Positions 9,471-17,939 of a stretch of 36,823 nt of DNA are shown one piece after another (the stretch's first letter is position 1; each line of letters begins with the position of its first letter). A program made the position numbers and the translations under genes. This DNA comes from Candidatus Gastranaerophilales bacterium (GTDB lineage: Bacteria; Cyanobacteriota; Vampirovibrionia; Gastranaerophilales; Gastranaerophilaceae): the NCBI GenBank assembly GCA_944324245.1, contig CALUVO010000087.1, positions 1 to 36,823 on the forward strand, written 5' to 3'. A model generated the notes under the pieces. That model was given only the letters and a program-made list of their open reading frames with translations, did not search any database and was not told where the DNA came from.

Positions 9471-11648
9471 ATGATGTTTTTCATTTCACTTTTGATGGTT
9501 TTTATATCTTCATATTTTATGGCCTGCGTTTTTTCACCGAAGGACGAAAATAATAACCCCAAAAGTGTTTATCCGTTTTTATATCTTCTTTTAATAATGT
9601 TTGCACAGGTTGTGCTTACTATGGAGATATTGTCTCTCTTCAGTTCAATAAAAGAAACAAATGTTCTCATAATGAACAGTTTATTTCTTATTGCAGGCAG
9701 TTTATTATGGTTTAAAAATAAAAAACCTTTATATATCCCTAAAATCAAAGAAACTTTTACTCAAATTTTAAAAGGATTAAAAAGAGATAAAATCCTTATG
9801 ATTATGGCATTCGGATTTGTATTCTTTATAATTACGGTAATTCTTCTTGACTTATTTTTACCTGTAAACGGAGCAGATGCTCTTACATACCATCTTAACA
9901 GGGCTTCTTACTGGATGTTTCAGGGGAATTTGAACCACTTTACGATTTCTGATGACAGAAACCTTGTTATGCCGATAAATTCAGAAATTTTATATTTATG
10001 GAATATACTGTTTTTCAAAAATGATATTGGTCTGTATTTCATAGCGTTTATCGGGTATATAGGTGTTATTTTCTCAATTTATAATATATTGCAGTATTTC
10101 GGATTTTCAGAACGCAGGAAATTATGGGCAATTTTTATACTTTCATCCTTTGCTTCTGTAATGGCACAGGTATCCAGCCTTGAGACAGATGTGTTGATAG
10201 CCGGTATTATCCTTGCAAGTATAACTTTATTCTTATATGCATTAAAAGACAAAAGCCACAGCGTGATTTATTTTTCATCACTGGCTTATGCTCTTGCAAT
10301 AGGAACAAAATCCCCTGCAGTAATAGCATTCCCCGGAGTGTTTCTGCTTCTTGCTTATTTTTCTTATAAAGATTTGAAAAAAGAATGCTACAAACCTCTT
10401 GTTTCGTTTCTTGCATTTCTGTTCATAAATTTTATGATTTTTTCAAGCTACAATTACATTTTGAATTTTATCGATTACGGAAGTTTTCTCGGAAGTGAAT
10501 CAGCCAGAGCCGTTCATGGATTTATGGGCGGTTACAAAGCTTTTATTGCAAACTATATACGATATATTTTTATGATGTTTGATTTTTCCGGATTTAAATA
10601 CAGTGAATATGTAGGTGAACACATAATAAATGCTAAACTTGCTATTTTTAGTTTCCTTCACATTCCGGAGGATTTAGGCGTATCCATGCCGGATAACAAC
10701 ATAATTAACAACAGATTTTTAAACGTAAAAGTAGGAACAGGTATTCTGGGATTTCTCGTACTTTTACCGGCTGTTGTGACTTCTGCGATTCTCGGCTTTA
10801 TCAGAAAGAACAGCAAAAAAATCACGGCAATGCAGGCTTTTGGCATTATGTTTTTTATAAATGTGGCTGCAATGTCAGGTGTTCTTGCTTATATGGTTTT
10901 CAGCATAAGATTTTTGACATTTCTCGTGCTTTTATCATGCCCTGTTCTTGCTCTGTCATACATTAGAAAAACAAATATCATAAAACTGCTTCTTTTATTT
11001 TTTGTAATGTCATACTTTTTAATTATGAGCGTCAATCTTTCTGGCAGACAGCACGGTGAAATTGCAAAGCTTATATTAAAAACGCCAACGCTTAACGATG
11101 CAAGAGAAACTCTAAGATGTGCTTTGTACACAGGTTATGAAGGGAAAAGACCGTTTTGTCATATCAAAGATTACATTAAAACAGACATTCCTAAAGGCTC
11201 TAAAATCGGAATTTTTGGCGATGCATCGGATGCTTCATACTTAACAAACATGTTGAATGCAAAAGGTTACAAGATAATTACGCTGCTTCCAGAAAAAGCA
11301 CCGACATATAATCTAAGCGATTTCGATTACCTTATAACAACTAATAAAATCTTAACAAGTACCGTTTTATTGACTGATACAAAAAATACAGAAATCAAAT
11401 ACCTGATAGATAAATCAGGAAGGGCTTATTATCCTAAATATAGGCCATTTTCATGTGTATACGAAGACGTTGATAAAGAATTTCATTACAAAGACAGAAA
11501 CAGCATCATCATGGATTCCAGATGCTTTATTGATGATCCTTTCTTTGAAAAAAGAAATTTTGTCTTGATAAAAGCATTTGATTTCGTTTCGGAAATGAGA
11601 GAATACACAAGATACGTGTCGGTTTATAAAAATAAAAAGAAAAGTTAG
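9471..11648 (+). CDS. Multi-pass membrane protein, GT-C/GT39-like glycosyltransferase candidate
   Basis: This 725-residue protein has roughly ten to twelve hydrophobic helices spread over residues 1-520 and a soluble C-terminal domain (about 530-725). After the third or fourth helix comes the loop NGADALTYHLNRASYW, whose acidic start and position resemble the catalytic first periplasmic loop of GT-C transferases (GT39/ArnT type), which use polyprenyl-phosphate sugars to modify lipids, glycans or proteins. The tail contains a segment reading GSKIGIFGDASDASYL that resembles a nucleotide-binding or sugar-binding turn, but I cannot name it. The ATG has an AAGGAG site. The gene stands alone, with a hairpin-rich non-coding stretch after its stop. 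Membrane nature is certain; glycosyl transfer is a family-style inference. Confidence 0.65.
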   Translation: MMFFISLLMVFISSYFMACVFSPKDENNNPKSVYPFLYLLLIMFAQVVLTMEILSLFSSIKETNVLIMNSLFLIAGSLLWFKNKKPLYIPKIKETFTQILKGLKRDKILMIMAFGFVFFIITVILLDLFLPVNGADALTYHLNRASYWMFQGNLNHFTISDDRNLVMPINSEILYLWNILFFKNDIGLYFIAFIGYIGVIFSIYNILQYFGFSERRKLWAIFILSSFASVMAQVSSLETDVLIAGIILASITLFLYALKDKSHSVIYFSSLAYALAIGTKSPAVIAFPGVFLLLAYFSYKDLKKECYKPLVSFLAFLFINFMIFSSYNYILNFIDYGSFLGSESARAVHGFMGGYKAFIANYIRYIFMMFDFSGFKYSEYVGEHIINAKLAIFSFLHIPEDLGVSMPDNNIINNRFLNVKVGTGILGFLVLLPAVVTSAILGFIRKNSKKITAMQAFGIMFFINVAAMSGVLAYMVFSIRFLTFLVLLSCPVLALSYIRKTNIIKLLLLFFVMSYFLIMSVNLSGRQHGEIAKLILKTPTLNDARETLRCALYTGYEGKRPFCHIKDYIKTDIPKGSKIGIFGDASDASYLTNMLNAKGYKIITLLPEKAPTYNLSDFDYLITTNKILTSTVLLTDTKNTEIKYLIDKSGRAYYPKYRPFSCVYEDVDKEFHYKDRNSIIMDSRCFIDDPFFEKRNFVLIKAFDFVSEMREYTRYVSVYKNKKKS

Positions 11649-11649
11649 A

Positions 11650-12010
11650 TTTTGGCGGACACGCCGTGGCTGAAAGCCCCAGTGTCCATGTGAACAAGGT
11701 AAACGAAATGGAAAATTTTTAGAATAAAAATTTGAAATGAAGTGCTTGACCTTGTGAACGCCAATAATCTAAGGCGGATTTTCGGACGGACGACACGACT
11801 GAAGGGAGTTAGTCCGGTGAGCGAGACACAAAATGAGCAAAAGCGATAGCGTAGCGAATGCCAGTGTTGAGCGGGAAGAAAATCCAAGAAGCGGATTTTG
11901 CGTAGAGTGAGGGCGAAGCCCGAAACTCGAAGTAACGCCGAAAAAGTGAGCGGATATTTTGTGAAAACAAAATTAAACGAACGGATTGAAGGCATGAAGC
12001 AATAATCCAA
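11650..12010 (+). other. Non-coding, hairpin-rich, GC-elevated element
   Basis: This stretch is clearly richer in G and C than its neighbours and holds no credible gene; a minus-strand frame across it lacks a ribosome site and has odd composition. Read on the plus strand it is a chain of hairpins: GGACAC (11657-11662) with GTGTCC (11682-11687) enclosing GGCT-GAA-AGCC (11668-11678); AAAATCC/GGATTTT (11879-11899); GGGC-GAA-GCCC (11911-11921); ATTTTGT-GAAA-ACAAAAT (11956-11973). The words TGAGC and GTAGCGAA recur, and are shared with 31728-31935. It may be a dispersed intergenic repeat or a large structured RNA. Confidence 0.6.
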
Positions 12011-12027
12011 GACCAGAAATCAGTTAA

Positions 12028-12150
12028 CAATATGAAATATTGACAGTACTTTTTGTCAAAAGTACAATCATAAAATAAAGGAAATAAGGTGAAAGTCCTT
12101 AGCTAAGCCGCAGCCGTACAGCCGGAATACTTTTAAAAGACCATTGCTTC
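12028..12150 (+). promoter_or_regulatory. Cobalamin-riboswitch-like RNA (compact)
   Basis: Several conserved pieces of the cobalamin aptamer appear in the right order. There is a P2-like hairpin (GTACTTTT/AAAAGTAC, 12046-12065), then AAAATAAAGGAAAT. Next comes the stem-loop AAGG-TGAAAGT-CCTT (12086-12100), close to the family's GGTGAAAATCC, then GCCGCAGCCGTA (12107-12118), matching the CCGCNRCYGT pattern, and AAAAGACC (12135-12142) at the B12-box position. CAAT (12028-12031) can close P1 with ATTG (12143-12146). The part between the core and the B12 box is very short, so this would be a reduced class, or a look-alike. It precedes the operon starting at 12238; there is no clear terminator, so control would be at translation. 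Confidence 0.5.
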
Positions 12151-12237
12151 GGGCATTAGGCATGGGACTATATTTTGTTAAAGATGGTATCCGTGTTTTT
12201 TGTCCGAAAGGAATTAAGAACAGGGATATTTTTTATA

Positions 12238-12951
12238 ATGACAGCATCGCTTTCAAGAGCTTCTCATAACAAAATAGGAACATGCCCTCACGGGCTGCCG
12301 ATGGGAGCATGTCCGATTTGTAACGGAATGGGCGGCGGTGCAGGAAGTGTAAAAAAAGATAATAAACCAAGAGAAATGACATACAATGAGTGTCTGGCGG
12401 TATGGCAGATGATGAAAGCGCAAAAAGCCGCTCACAAACAAACTATGCAGCTTTTTGCAGCACAGGATATGTCTGCTTATATGAACAAATTGCAAGAACA
12501 AATCAATGCAATGAAAATTGCAATACAAAATTCAGCCCTGCCCCGCCCCATAGCAAAAGCTTTTGTTCTTCTTGCCGATTCAGTACTTTTGCCTGCGGCA
12601 AAAGCTCTTCAAAATATATCAAATACAGTTCAAAATATAGCAAACAGTGTTGTCAAAACCTTAAACGAAATTAAACAAAAAATTATTGATATAGCAGATA
12701 AATTAACTGCATTGTTCGGAGAGACAAAAGCAGCAATTCAAAAGAAAATTGAAGAAAAATTTAAAGACATTAAAAAGAAAATTTTCAATCTTTTCGGGCT
12801 GGCAACAGCAGAGAATGAAGAAGACGAAGAAGCAAGAAGAATAGAAGAAGCAAAACAGTTATTTGAACTGAATACCGCAAAAGAAGCATTGTTTGAACTG
12901 CTGGAAAACCCCGAAAAAGAATCCCCGACAGAAGAAAGTGAAAAAGTATGA
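12238..12951 (+). CDS. Unknown helical protein with N-terminal Cys/His motif
   Basis: The 237-residue product starts MTASLSRASHNKIG and then has CPHGLPMGACPICNGMGGG, a compact set of three cysteines (about residues 16-29) plus histidines that looks metal-binding. A Gly-rich hinge follows. The rest is almost entirely amphipathic helix: residues about 95-175 are a long Ala/Ile/Asn-rich stretch, and the tail is acidic (EEDEEARRIEEAK, then PEKESPTEESEKV). No signal peptide is evident. I prefer ATG 12238 because the conserved-looking part begins there. In-frame ATG 12184 and TTG 12175 would add about 20 hydrophobic residues. The ribosome site is weak (CAGGGAT, 13 nt away), which fits translational control by the RNA upstream. 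Its stop overlaps the next start (ATGA). No known family recognised. Confidence 0.7.
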   Translation: MTASLSRASHNKIGTCPHGLPMGACPICNGMGGGAGSVKKDNKPREMTYNECLAVWQMMKAQKAAHKQTMQLFAAQDMSAYMNKLQEQINAMKIAIQNSALPRPIAKAFVLLADSVLLPAAKALQNISNTVQNIANSVVKTLNEIKQKIIDIADKLTALFGETKAAIQKKIEEKFKDIKKKIFNLFGLATAENEEDEEARRIEEAKQLFELNTAKEALFELLENPEKESPTEESEKV

Positions 12952-14447
12952 GCACCATAAATCCGTATCAAGATATAGAAACAAAAAGACAGTACAGAAA
13001 CCATACACAAACCCAGAAAAAAAATATTTCTGAAATGAAAGAGGGTGTGGTTGTAAATTCTCTGATAAAAGACCAGAACTGTCCGAATATAGAGAATATG
13101 TATGACAGTCTTGTTATACCTGACAAAACAACAAAACCTGACAGTTTTGAAAAGATAAACACTTTGCACAGGCAAAAAAAAGAAAAATCAACACACAAAT
13201 CACTGGTTCCTCTTTTGATTGCAACAACTGCACTGTTTGGTATTCTTGCAGGTTCTATGATGCTTCTTTCAAGAGCTGCAAAGCACAAAGCAACGCTTCC
13301 TGACTGGCAGACACTTCCTGAGATTCCAAAAAATGTGGCAATAAATAACGAGCCTCATTTTGTCACATACCTTATGATAAGAGACCCTAATATGAGAAAT
13401 GTTTTGGGTGCACTCGGCGTTTTTGTTTTAAGTGCAATAGGCCTTGCCGGCAAAAACTTTGTCGACGGTGTAAAAGAAATATGGGTAAGAAAAAAACAGG
13501 CTGATGTACAAAGAGACTTGCAGGAAAAACTTATCGAGGTGGAGACAAGAAGTTTTTCTGGAAAAATGCAGATTCTAAGAAACATGCTCTCAGAAAAAGC
13601 TAAGGAACTGGATACAATATTACATAAAGAAAATGTCGGCAATCAAAATACTACATTTAAAAAATTTATTTCTTTTAAACAAACAAAAGCAGATAACAGT
13701 AAAAATGAAAAAACAAACAAATTTTTAGGCTACACTGCAGTTGGGCTGACTTCAGCATTAATTACTGGTCTTGCTTTTATGGCATTTAAAAATGTACAAA
13801 AAACCGCAGGTATTTATGAAAAATACGCACAATCCATGGAAAACAAAATAAAAGAACTTATCGATAAACAGTCTGACTGGGATAGTGATTTGCTTGACAG
13901 AGTAAAGAAAATCTGTGTTTCAATGAACTTTTCAAAACAAAAAATTCAAAATATGTTGAAAGATGCAAAAAATCTGCCGTCAAATTTTGTAGATGATGTT
14001 ATAAAAGAAGCAGAAAAGGTTACGCAAGAAGGTGCAGAGGCAATAGCCGGCAAACCGGGTACAAAACCTTCTTTATATTCCCACACTGATGATGACAGAG
14101 CTCATCTTTATAATATGATTGTTAACTGGGAAAATCCGCTTCTTAAAATTCTTTTTACAGGTTTGTCAACTGTAACAGCAGTCGGATATGTCGGAACTGC
14201 TGCTGTTGAAGGAATTAAAGAAGCACAGGTTATAAAAGAAAACGCAAAAACAGAGCTGGATTTGCAAAACAGGCTTGTTAACGTAGAGCTTAATAATTTT
14301 GAATCTAAAAAGCGCAGTGTTGTTGAACCTATGATTAATGAATTTAGAATACAGGCAATGAACGGCAAGGACAAAAATGAACTCAAAACCCGTGCGGAAA
14401 ATATCCTTTACGAAATCAAAAACGGCCCGCCGTTTGTATACTCTTAA
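12948..14447 (+). CDS. Unknown membrane protein built from an internal duplication
   Basis: This 499-residue protein has an acidic/basic soluble head (1-84) and four likely membrane helices: about 86-109, 152-169, 258-281 and 398-417. Each of the two halves is a pair of helices followed by a coiled segment. The halves align: residues 167-225 (VDGVKE...ADVQRDLQEKLIEVE) match 415-475 (VEGIKE...AKTELDLQNRLVNVE), with shared G, KE, DLQ, L, VE and F positions. No enzyme motif is visible. The ATG overlaps the upstream stop by 4 nt, so translation is coupled. The next gene follows 18 nt later. It may form a membrane scaffold or pore-like assembly with its neighbours; that is inference. Confidence 0.75.
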   Translation: MSTINPYQDIETKRQYRNHTQTQKKNISEMKEGVVVNSLIKDQNCPNIENMYDSLVIPDKTTKPDSFEKINTLHRQKKEKSTHKSLVPLLIATTALFGILAGSMMLLSRAAKHKATLPDWQTLPEIPKNVAINNEPHFVTYLMIRDPNMRNVLGALGVFVLSAIGLAGKNFVDGVKEIWVRKKQADVQRDLQEKLIEVETRSFSGKMQILRNMLSEKAKELDTILHKENVGNQNTTFKKFISFKQTKADNSKNEKTNKFLGYTAVGLTSALITGLAFMAFKNVQKTAGIYEKYAQSMENKIKELIDKQSDWDSDLLDRVKKICVSMNFSKQKIQNMLKDAKNLPSNFVDDVIKEAEKVTQEGAEAIAGKPGTKPSLYSHTDDDRAHLYNMIVNWENPLLKILFTGLSTVTAVGYVGTAAVEGIKEAQVIKENAKTELDLQNRLVNVELNNFESKKRSVVEPMINEFRIQAMNGKDKNELKTRAENILYEIKNGPPFVYS

Positions 14448-14465
14448 AATTTTTAAGGAGATATT

Positions 14466-15050
14466 ATGTATACACAACCCGTTTCTATTATATTTAAACA
14501 GTTTCTTACACAAAATTTTGTCAATACTAAACAAAATAACAGTGAACCCTGCGAACTTGTCGGCAATTTTTGCAAAACTTTTGTATTACCGGATGAAAAA
14601 ACAAACCACGCCATATTTGATGAAAATCTTGCTGCAAAGATAGCTTCATACAAAGAAAAATCAATAAAACCTGTAATAGATATGTTAAATACAGCAAAAA
14701 AAGAGAGCGATATAACAGCAGGTTTGTTTTTGCTCAACCGTATCATAGATGCAGGTGCAAAGGGAGTAGAAAACACATACCCTGTAATATCAAAATTTAA
14801 TTACAATGAATCACACAATATACAGGTTATGCTCTCAGGTATATATAGAAAAACGCTTGTCCCTGACGGATTCGGCCCATTGATGACTATGTTTTTAAAA
14901 AACTCCGAACACCCGAAACAAATTCCATTTGACCCCAATGAAGAGATAGGCGGGGCTATACTTGCTTATCTTAACAATGACAAAAAAGCCTGTAACAATT
15001 TTACTCAGGAATTGAAAACAAAAGCTGCACTGAACAGTTATTCTATATAA
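14466..15050 (+). CDS. Unknown soluble helical protein, third gene of operon
   Basis: The 194-residue product has no signal peptide or membrane helix. Much of it (residues about 55-150) reads as alternating amphipathic helices of a HEAT/ARM-like kind (AAKIASYKEKSIKPVIDMLN; ITAGLFLLNRIIDAG), followed by GGAILAYLNN. AAGGAG stands 6 nt before the ATG, giving the best ribosome site in this operon. It lies 18 nt behind the 499-residue membrane protein and is very likely co-transcribed. Its stop touches the stop of the convergent sulfatase-like gene with no space and no hairpin between. Function unknown; a cytoplasmic adaptor for the membrane protein is a reasonable guess. Confidence 0.75.
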   Translation: MYTQPVSIIFKQFLTQNFVNTKQNNSEPCELVGNFCKTFVLPDEKTNHAIFDENLAAKIASYKEKSIKPVIDMLNTAKKESDITAGLFLLNRIIDAGAKGVENTYPVISKFNYNESHNIQVMLSGIYRKTLVPDGFGPLMTMFLKNSEHPKQIPFDPNEEIGGAILAYLNNDKKACNNFTQELKTKAALNSYSI

Positions 15051-16574
15051 TCAGTATGCAAAATCTGATTTTTTCATATTTACTATATTTTTGTAAATAA
15101 CTGAAAAATCTTCTTCATGTGTACTCTGGTACAGATAATGATATTCACATTTTAAAAGAGGATATTTTGTTTTAAATACATCGTTTGAAAATTGCCGGAA
15201 AAAATTTATCAGACATTCTTTGTCTTTATAATTTTGATAATTTTTATCAGGATTATAAAAAGCCAAAAAAGTATTGAATGTAGAATTTATAGAATTTTTT
15301 TCTTTTCTCAATGTGGCAAAATGTTTGTCTTCATTCCAATGAAAATAATGTAACCTTAAACCGTGGTCGCCTAAAATGACAATATAAGCATTTCCTTTAG
15401 ATTCTTTTATAATTTTATCAACCACATATACTGTCTGATTATTTATATACTGAATGTATTGCACACAACTTTTTTTGTTAATTTTGTATTCCATATCTTG
15501 AGAATCAATAATCAAGTCATCAGTATCTTTTGAATCGTATAAATTTTCTCCGTATTTGTTTTTTAAATATGGAAAATGAGGAGCCAGTGTATGTGCAAAA
15601 ACAAATTTTGGAGAAATATCCGTATCTATACTCTCCAATACTTGCCAAAAATCTTTATTATTATAATTATCATTCATTGTAACAGGGAAATTGTATATAT
15701 CTTCATATAAAGTATTACGAAAAAACAGCAAAAGCATTGCATGCAATGATGAAAACATGTGTCCGGATATATCTATCACTTTGTCTATGTAATCAGATTT
15801 TATGCAAAATGAAGAAAACGGATTTATATAATAAGTCTTATACCCCTGTTTATAGGCATTTTTTATAATAACAGAATTACTTATCGCCTGTGATGAATTT
15901 TCAAAATCCAAATCTTCTATGTAAGAAAGATTCATAAAAGACGGGATTGATGCGATAGTTTTTGTATAGTTGCTGTAAATAGATTCATCTACATAAAAGC
16001 CTCTGTTTTTTAAATTGTAAATAAATTTATAATTGTCAAAATTTAAATCTCTTTTTAAAACCTCGTTAGACGGATAGGAATCCAATAAAATAATATAAAT
16101 ATCTTTATCCGGTGTAGTGCGGGAATCTCTTTTTAATTCTTGTTTTTGTGGGCTCAGATGCTTTTTGTATACTGTTTTAAACAATGCTTTAAAAATATTA
16201 AAAAAACTCATTAAAGTTAAAATTAGAGCAATAACAAGAGCTATTTTAAAAAGTTTTTTGCAATCAAATTTTATTAACAGTGAAAACAAAATCAATATAA
16301 TAAAAAGCCCAAAAAGCCATTCTTTATAAAAAAACACAAACCATCCCCGCTGATAAAACAGTATCACTACAAGAGAAGTAAGTATAGAGCTTTTTTCATT
16401 GTCCTTGCATATAAATTTAAAGAGGAAAAAAACAATAGTGCTAAAAAGCAGCATTAATAAAATAGCAAATAAAAATAACCATCCGGATGTTATATTAAAA
16501 TTTAAACTGTATACAAGAATAATCGAATAAACAGAAAAAACATACGGTACAAACAAATATAATAACTTTTTCAT
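15051..16574 (-). CDS. Membrane-anchored sulfatase/alkaline-phosphatase-superfamily transferase
   Basis: This 507-residue protein has about five membrane helices in residues 1-130 and then an exported alkaline-phosphatase-fold domain. This is the plan of LtaS, phosphoethanolamine transferases and related envelope-modifying enzymes. The metal-binding strand IILLDSYPS (D165), a candidate nucleophile region SNYTKTIASIP (T204 or T206), the histidines of FAHTLAPHFPY (H329, H334), and GDHG (403-406) are all in the expected order. It probably transfers a phosphate-linked group to surface glycan or lipid. Its ATG directly abuts the stop of the methyltransferase gene, so both are translated from one message. 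It ends next to the convergent gene with no terminator. Superfamily is secure; the donor and acceptor are unknown. Confidence 0.8.
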   Translation of the reverse strand: MKKLLYLFVPYVFSVYSIILVYSLNFNITSGWLFLFAILLMLLFSTIVFFLFKFICKDNEKSSILTSLVVILFYQRGWFVFFYKEWLFGLFIILILFSLLIKFDCKKLFKIALVIALILTLMSFFNIFKALFKTVYKKHLSPQKQELKRDSRTTPDKDIYIILLDSYPSNEVLKRDLNFDNYKFIYNLKNRGFYVDESIYSNYTKTIASIPSFMNLSYIEDLDFENSSQAISNSVIIKNAYKQGYKTYYINPFSSFCIKSDYIDKVIDISGHMFSSLHAMLLLFFRNTLYEDIYNFPVTMNDNYNNKDFWQVLESIDTDISPKFVFAHTLAPHFPYLKNKYGENLYDSKDTDDLIIDSQDMEYKINKKSCVQYIQYINNQTVYVVDKIIKESKGNAYIVILGDHGLRLHYFHWNEDKHFATLRKEKNSINSTFNTFLAFYNPDKNYQNYKDKECLINFFRQFSNDVFKTKYPLLKCEYHYLYQSTHEEDFSVIYKNIVNMKKSDFAY

Positions 16575-17939
16575 TTATCTCTTCCTCATTAAATATAAAC
16601 TCCGGCAACTGTCAGACAGCACTATCCTGTCTTCAATAAAATAAAATTTTGAGAAAGTATTTTCAAAGTTTTCTACGGTATAATCTTCAAAAATATCCTG
16701 TCTGTTTAAAAGCAGCTTTTGAACTTGAGAATCATCTTTATCAACAAATTCAATAATTAGATAATCTCCCAGTTTTGCAAATGTTTGTGCAATCTTTTCA
16801 AATGGCACATTTTTCCCGATAGCAAGATGATGTATCAAAGCAAGCGCAAGAACTGCATCAGCATTATTTATCCTTTCAAAAAAAGACACCCTCTCTTCTA
16901 AATTCCATCCGCAAGAAGGTGTCGGATTACAAATATCAATTAACAAAGGCAGAATATTCTTTTCTGCGTTTTGTTTAACCTTAAGATAATTATCTTCAAC
17001 AGCCTGTGCATCAATATCACATGATAATATTAATTTTGCCCTGTCTTTAAACACCCGTGAGAAAAAGCCCGTGTTTGCTCCGATATCAAGAACAAAGTCC
17101 GTATTTATTTTATTTTTAAAATATTCTAATATTTCTTGTTTTTGCTTAAAGTTTTTTTCTGAATAATTCGTATTGGAATAATAATTACCCCATTCTGTCT
17201 TTAGTTTTTTAATTTCTAGTTTTTCAATACAACTTTTTAAATCATAGATTAGCGATTCCATTTGAAATTTCGAAAATTTTACATTGATTTTTTTATTTGT
17301 ATCTGCATAAGTATTTTGAACTTTTGCATGCAGATGGATATGTCTGCACAATCCTGAATCAATAAATGTATTTAAAGGCAAAAGTTTTGAACAAAGAGAA
17401 AGATCTATACCCTCCAGATTTTTGGAAAGCAGGCATGACAGTGCAATATCCTTTTTAGACATCAGAACAAGCGGAGCAAGAAACTGCCGGCAAAATTGAT
17501 TGTATGCACACCAGGGGGTATTTTCTTTATAAATTTCAAACGAAGTTGTATCTATAAAAACCGGTCTGCCTTCATAAAACTGGACATTATATGCGTTTGC
17601 GTCTTTTAATGACATTCCGTTTTTTAAAGCGGCTTTTTGGATATCAAGTGTCAAAATAGCAGCATCTTTAAGCTGTGAAAAACTCCATTCATAAGGATAC
17701 GAAATAAAAACTTTTTGAGGCCTAATTACTTTGTAAACAGGAACAAATTTTTCACATTCTCTGTGTTTAATAAGCATTCCTTTTGATACAAGAGATTCAT
17801 ACAAACCGCTGTTTATCAATGCATCGTAATCATTTTTACCGTTGTCATAAATTAACCTGTAAATATCTCCGTTATATTTTATTACCCTTGCAGCTCTGTC
17901 TTTATATGAAGACGGTTCAAAAATTATATTATCAATCAT
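16575..17939 (-). CDS. SAM-dependent methyltransferase with N-terminal NoeA-like domain
   Basis: The 454-residue product has a C-terminal class I methyltransferase. Motif I, LDIGANTGFFSRVF, is at about 280-295, the acidic end of strand 2 is in LSCDIDAQAV, and ALALIHHLA lies in motif IV/post-IV. The N-terminal part contains SLKDANAYNVQF and GRPVFIDTTSFE, a layout like the phosphotransferase-like region found in NoeA/nodulation-type methyltransferases. The target is probably a surface glycan or a lipid-linked sugar. The gene overlaps the upstream small-protein gene by 8 nt and abuts the sulfatase-like gene downstream. It is therefore the middle gene of a three-gene envelope operon driven from 18203-18175. 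Methyltransferase fold is certain; the substrate is inferred from neighbours. Confidence 0.8.
   Translation of the reverse strand: MIDNIIFEPSSYKDRAARVIKYNGDIYRLIYDNGKNDYDALINSGLYESLVSKGMLIKHRECEKFVPVYKVIRPQKVFISYPYEWSFSQLKDAAILTLDIQKAALKNGMSLKDANAYNVQFYEGRPVFIDTTSFEIYKENTPWCAYNQFCRQFLAPLVLMSKKDIALSCLLSKNLEGIDLSLCSKLLPLNTFIDSGLCRHIHLHAKVQNTYADTNKKINVKFSKFQMESLIYDLKSCIEKLEIKKLKTEWGNYYSNTNYSEKNFKQKQEILEYFKNKINTDFVLDIGANTGFFSRVFKDRAKLILSCDIDAQAVEDNYLKVKQNAEKNILPLLIDICNPTPSCGWNLEERVSFFERINNADAVLALALIHHLAIGKNVPFEKIAQTFAKLGDYLIIEFVDKDDSQVQKLLLNRQDIFEDYTVENFENTFSKFYFIEDRIVLSDSCRSLYLMRKR

Noticed and set aside
11645-12030. Two minus-strand open frames (121 and 73 codons) over the hairpin-rich element
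   Set aside because: No ribosome site, Arg/Ser/Phe-rich composition unlike neighbours, and the DNA is full of hairpins; the two frames also overlap each other.
11650-12150. rRNA or tRNA genes in the GC-rich stretch
   Set aside because: No cloverleaf with CCA-type acceptor or T-loop GTTCGA, and no rRNA core sequences; same result at 31728-31935.
12000-12180. FMN riboswitch or group II intron remnant instead of a cobalamin motif
   Set aside because: GGTGAAAGTCC also occurs in those RNAs, but the second FMN signature and the intron domain V/reverse transcriptase are missing; CCGCAGCCGTA followed by AAAAGACC fits cobalamin better.
12738-13175. 145-codon minus-strand open frame
   Set aside because: Antisense across the junction of two coupled genes, Ser/Phe-rich, no ribosome site.
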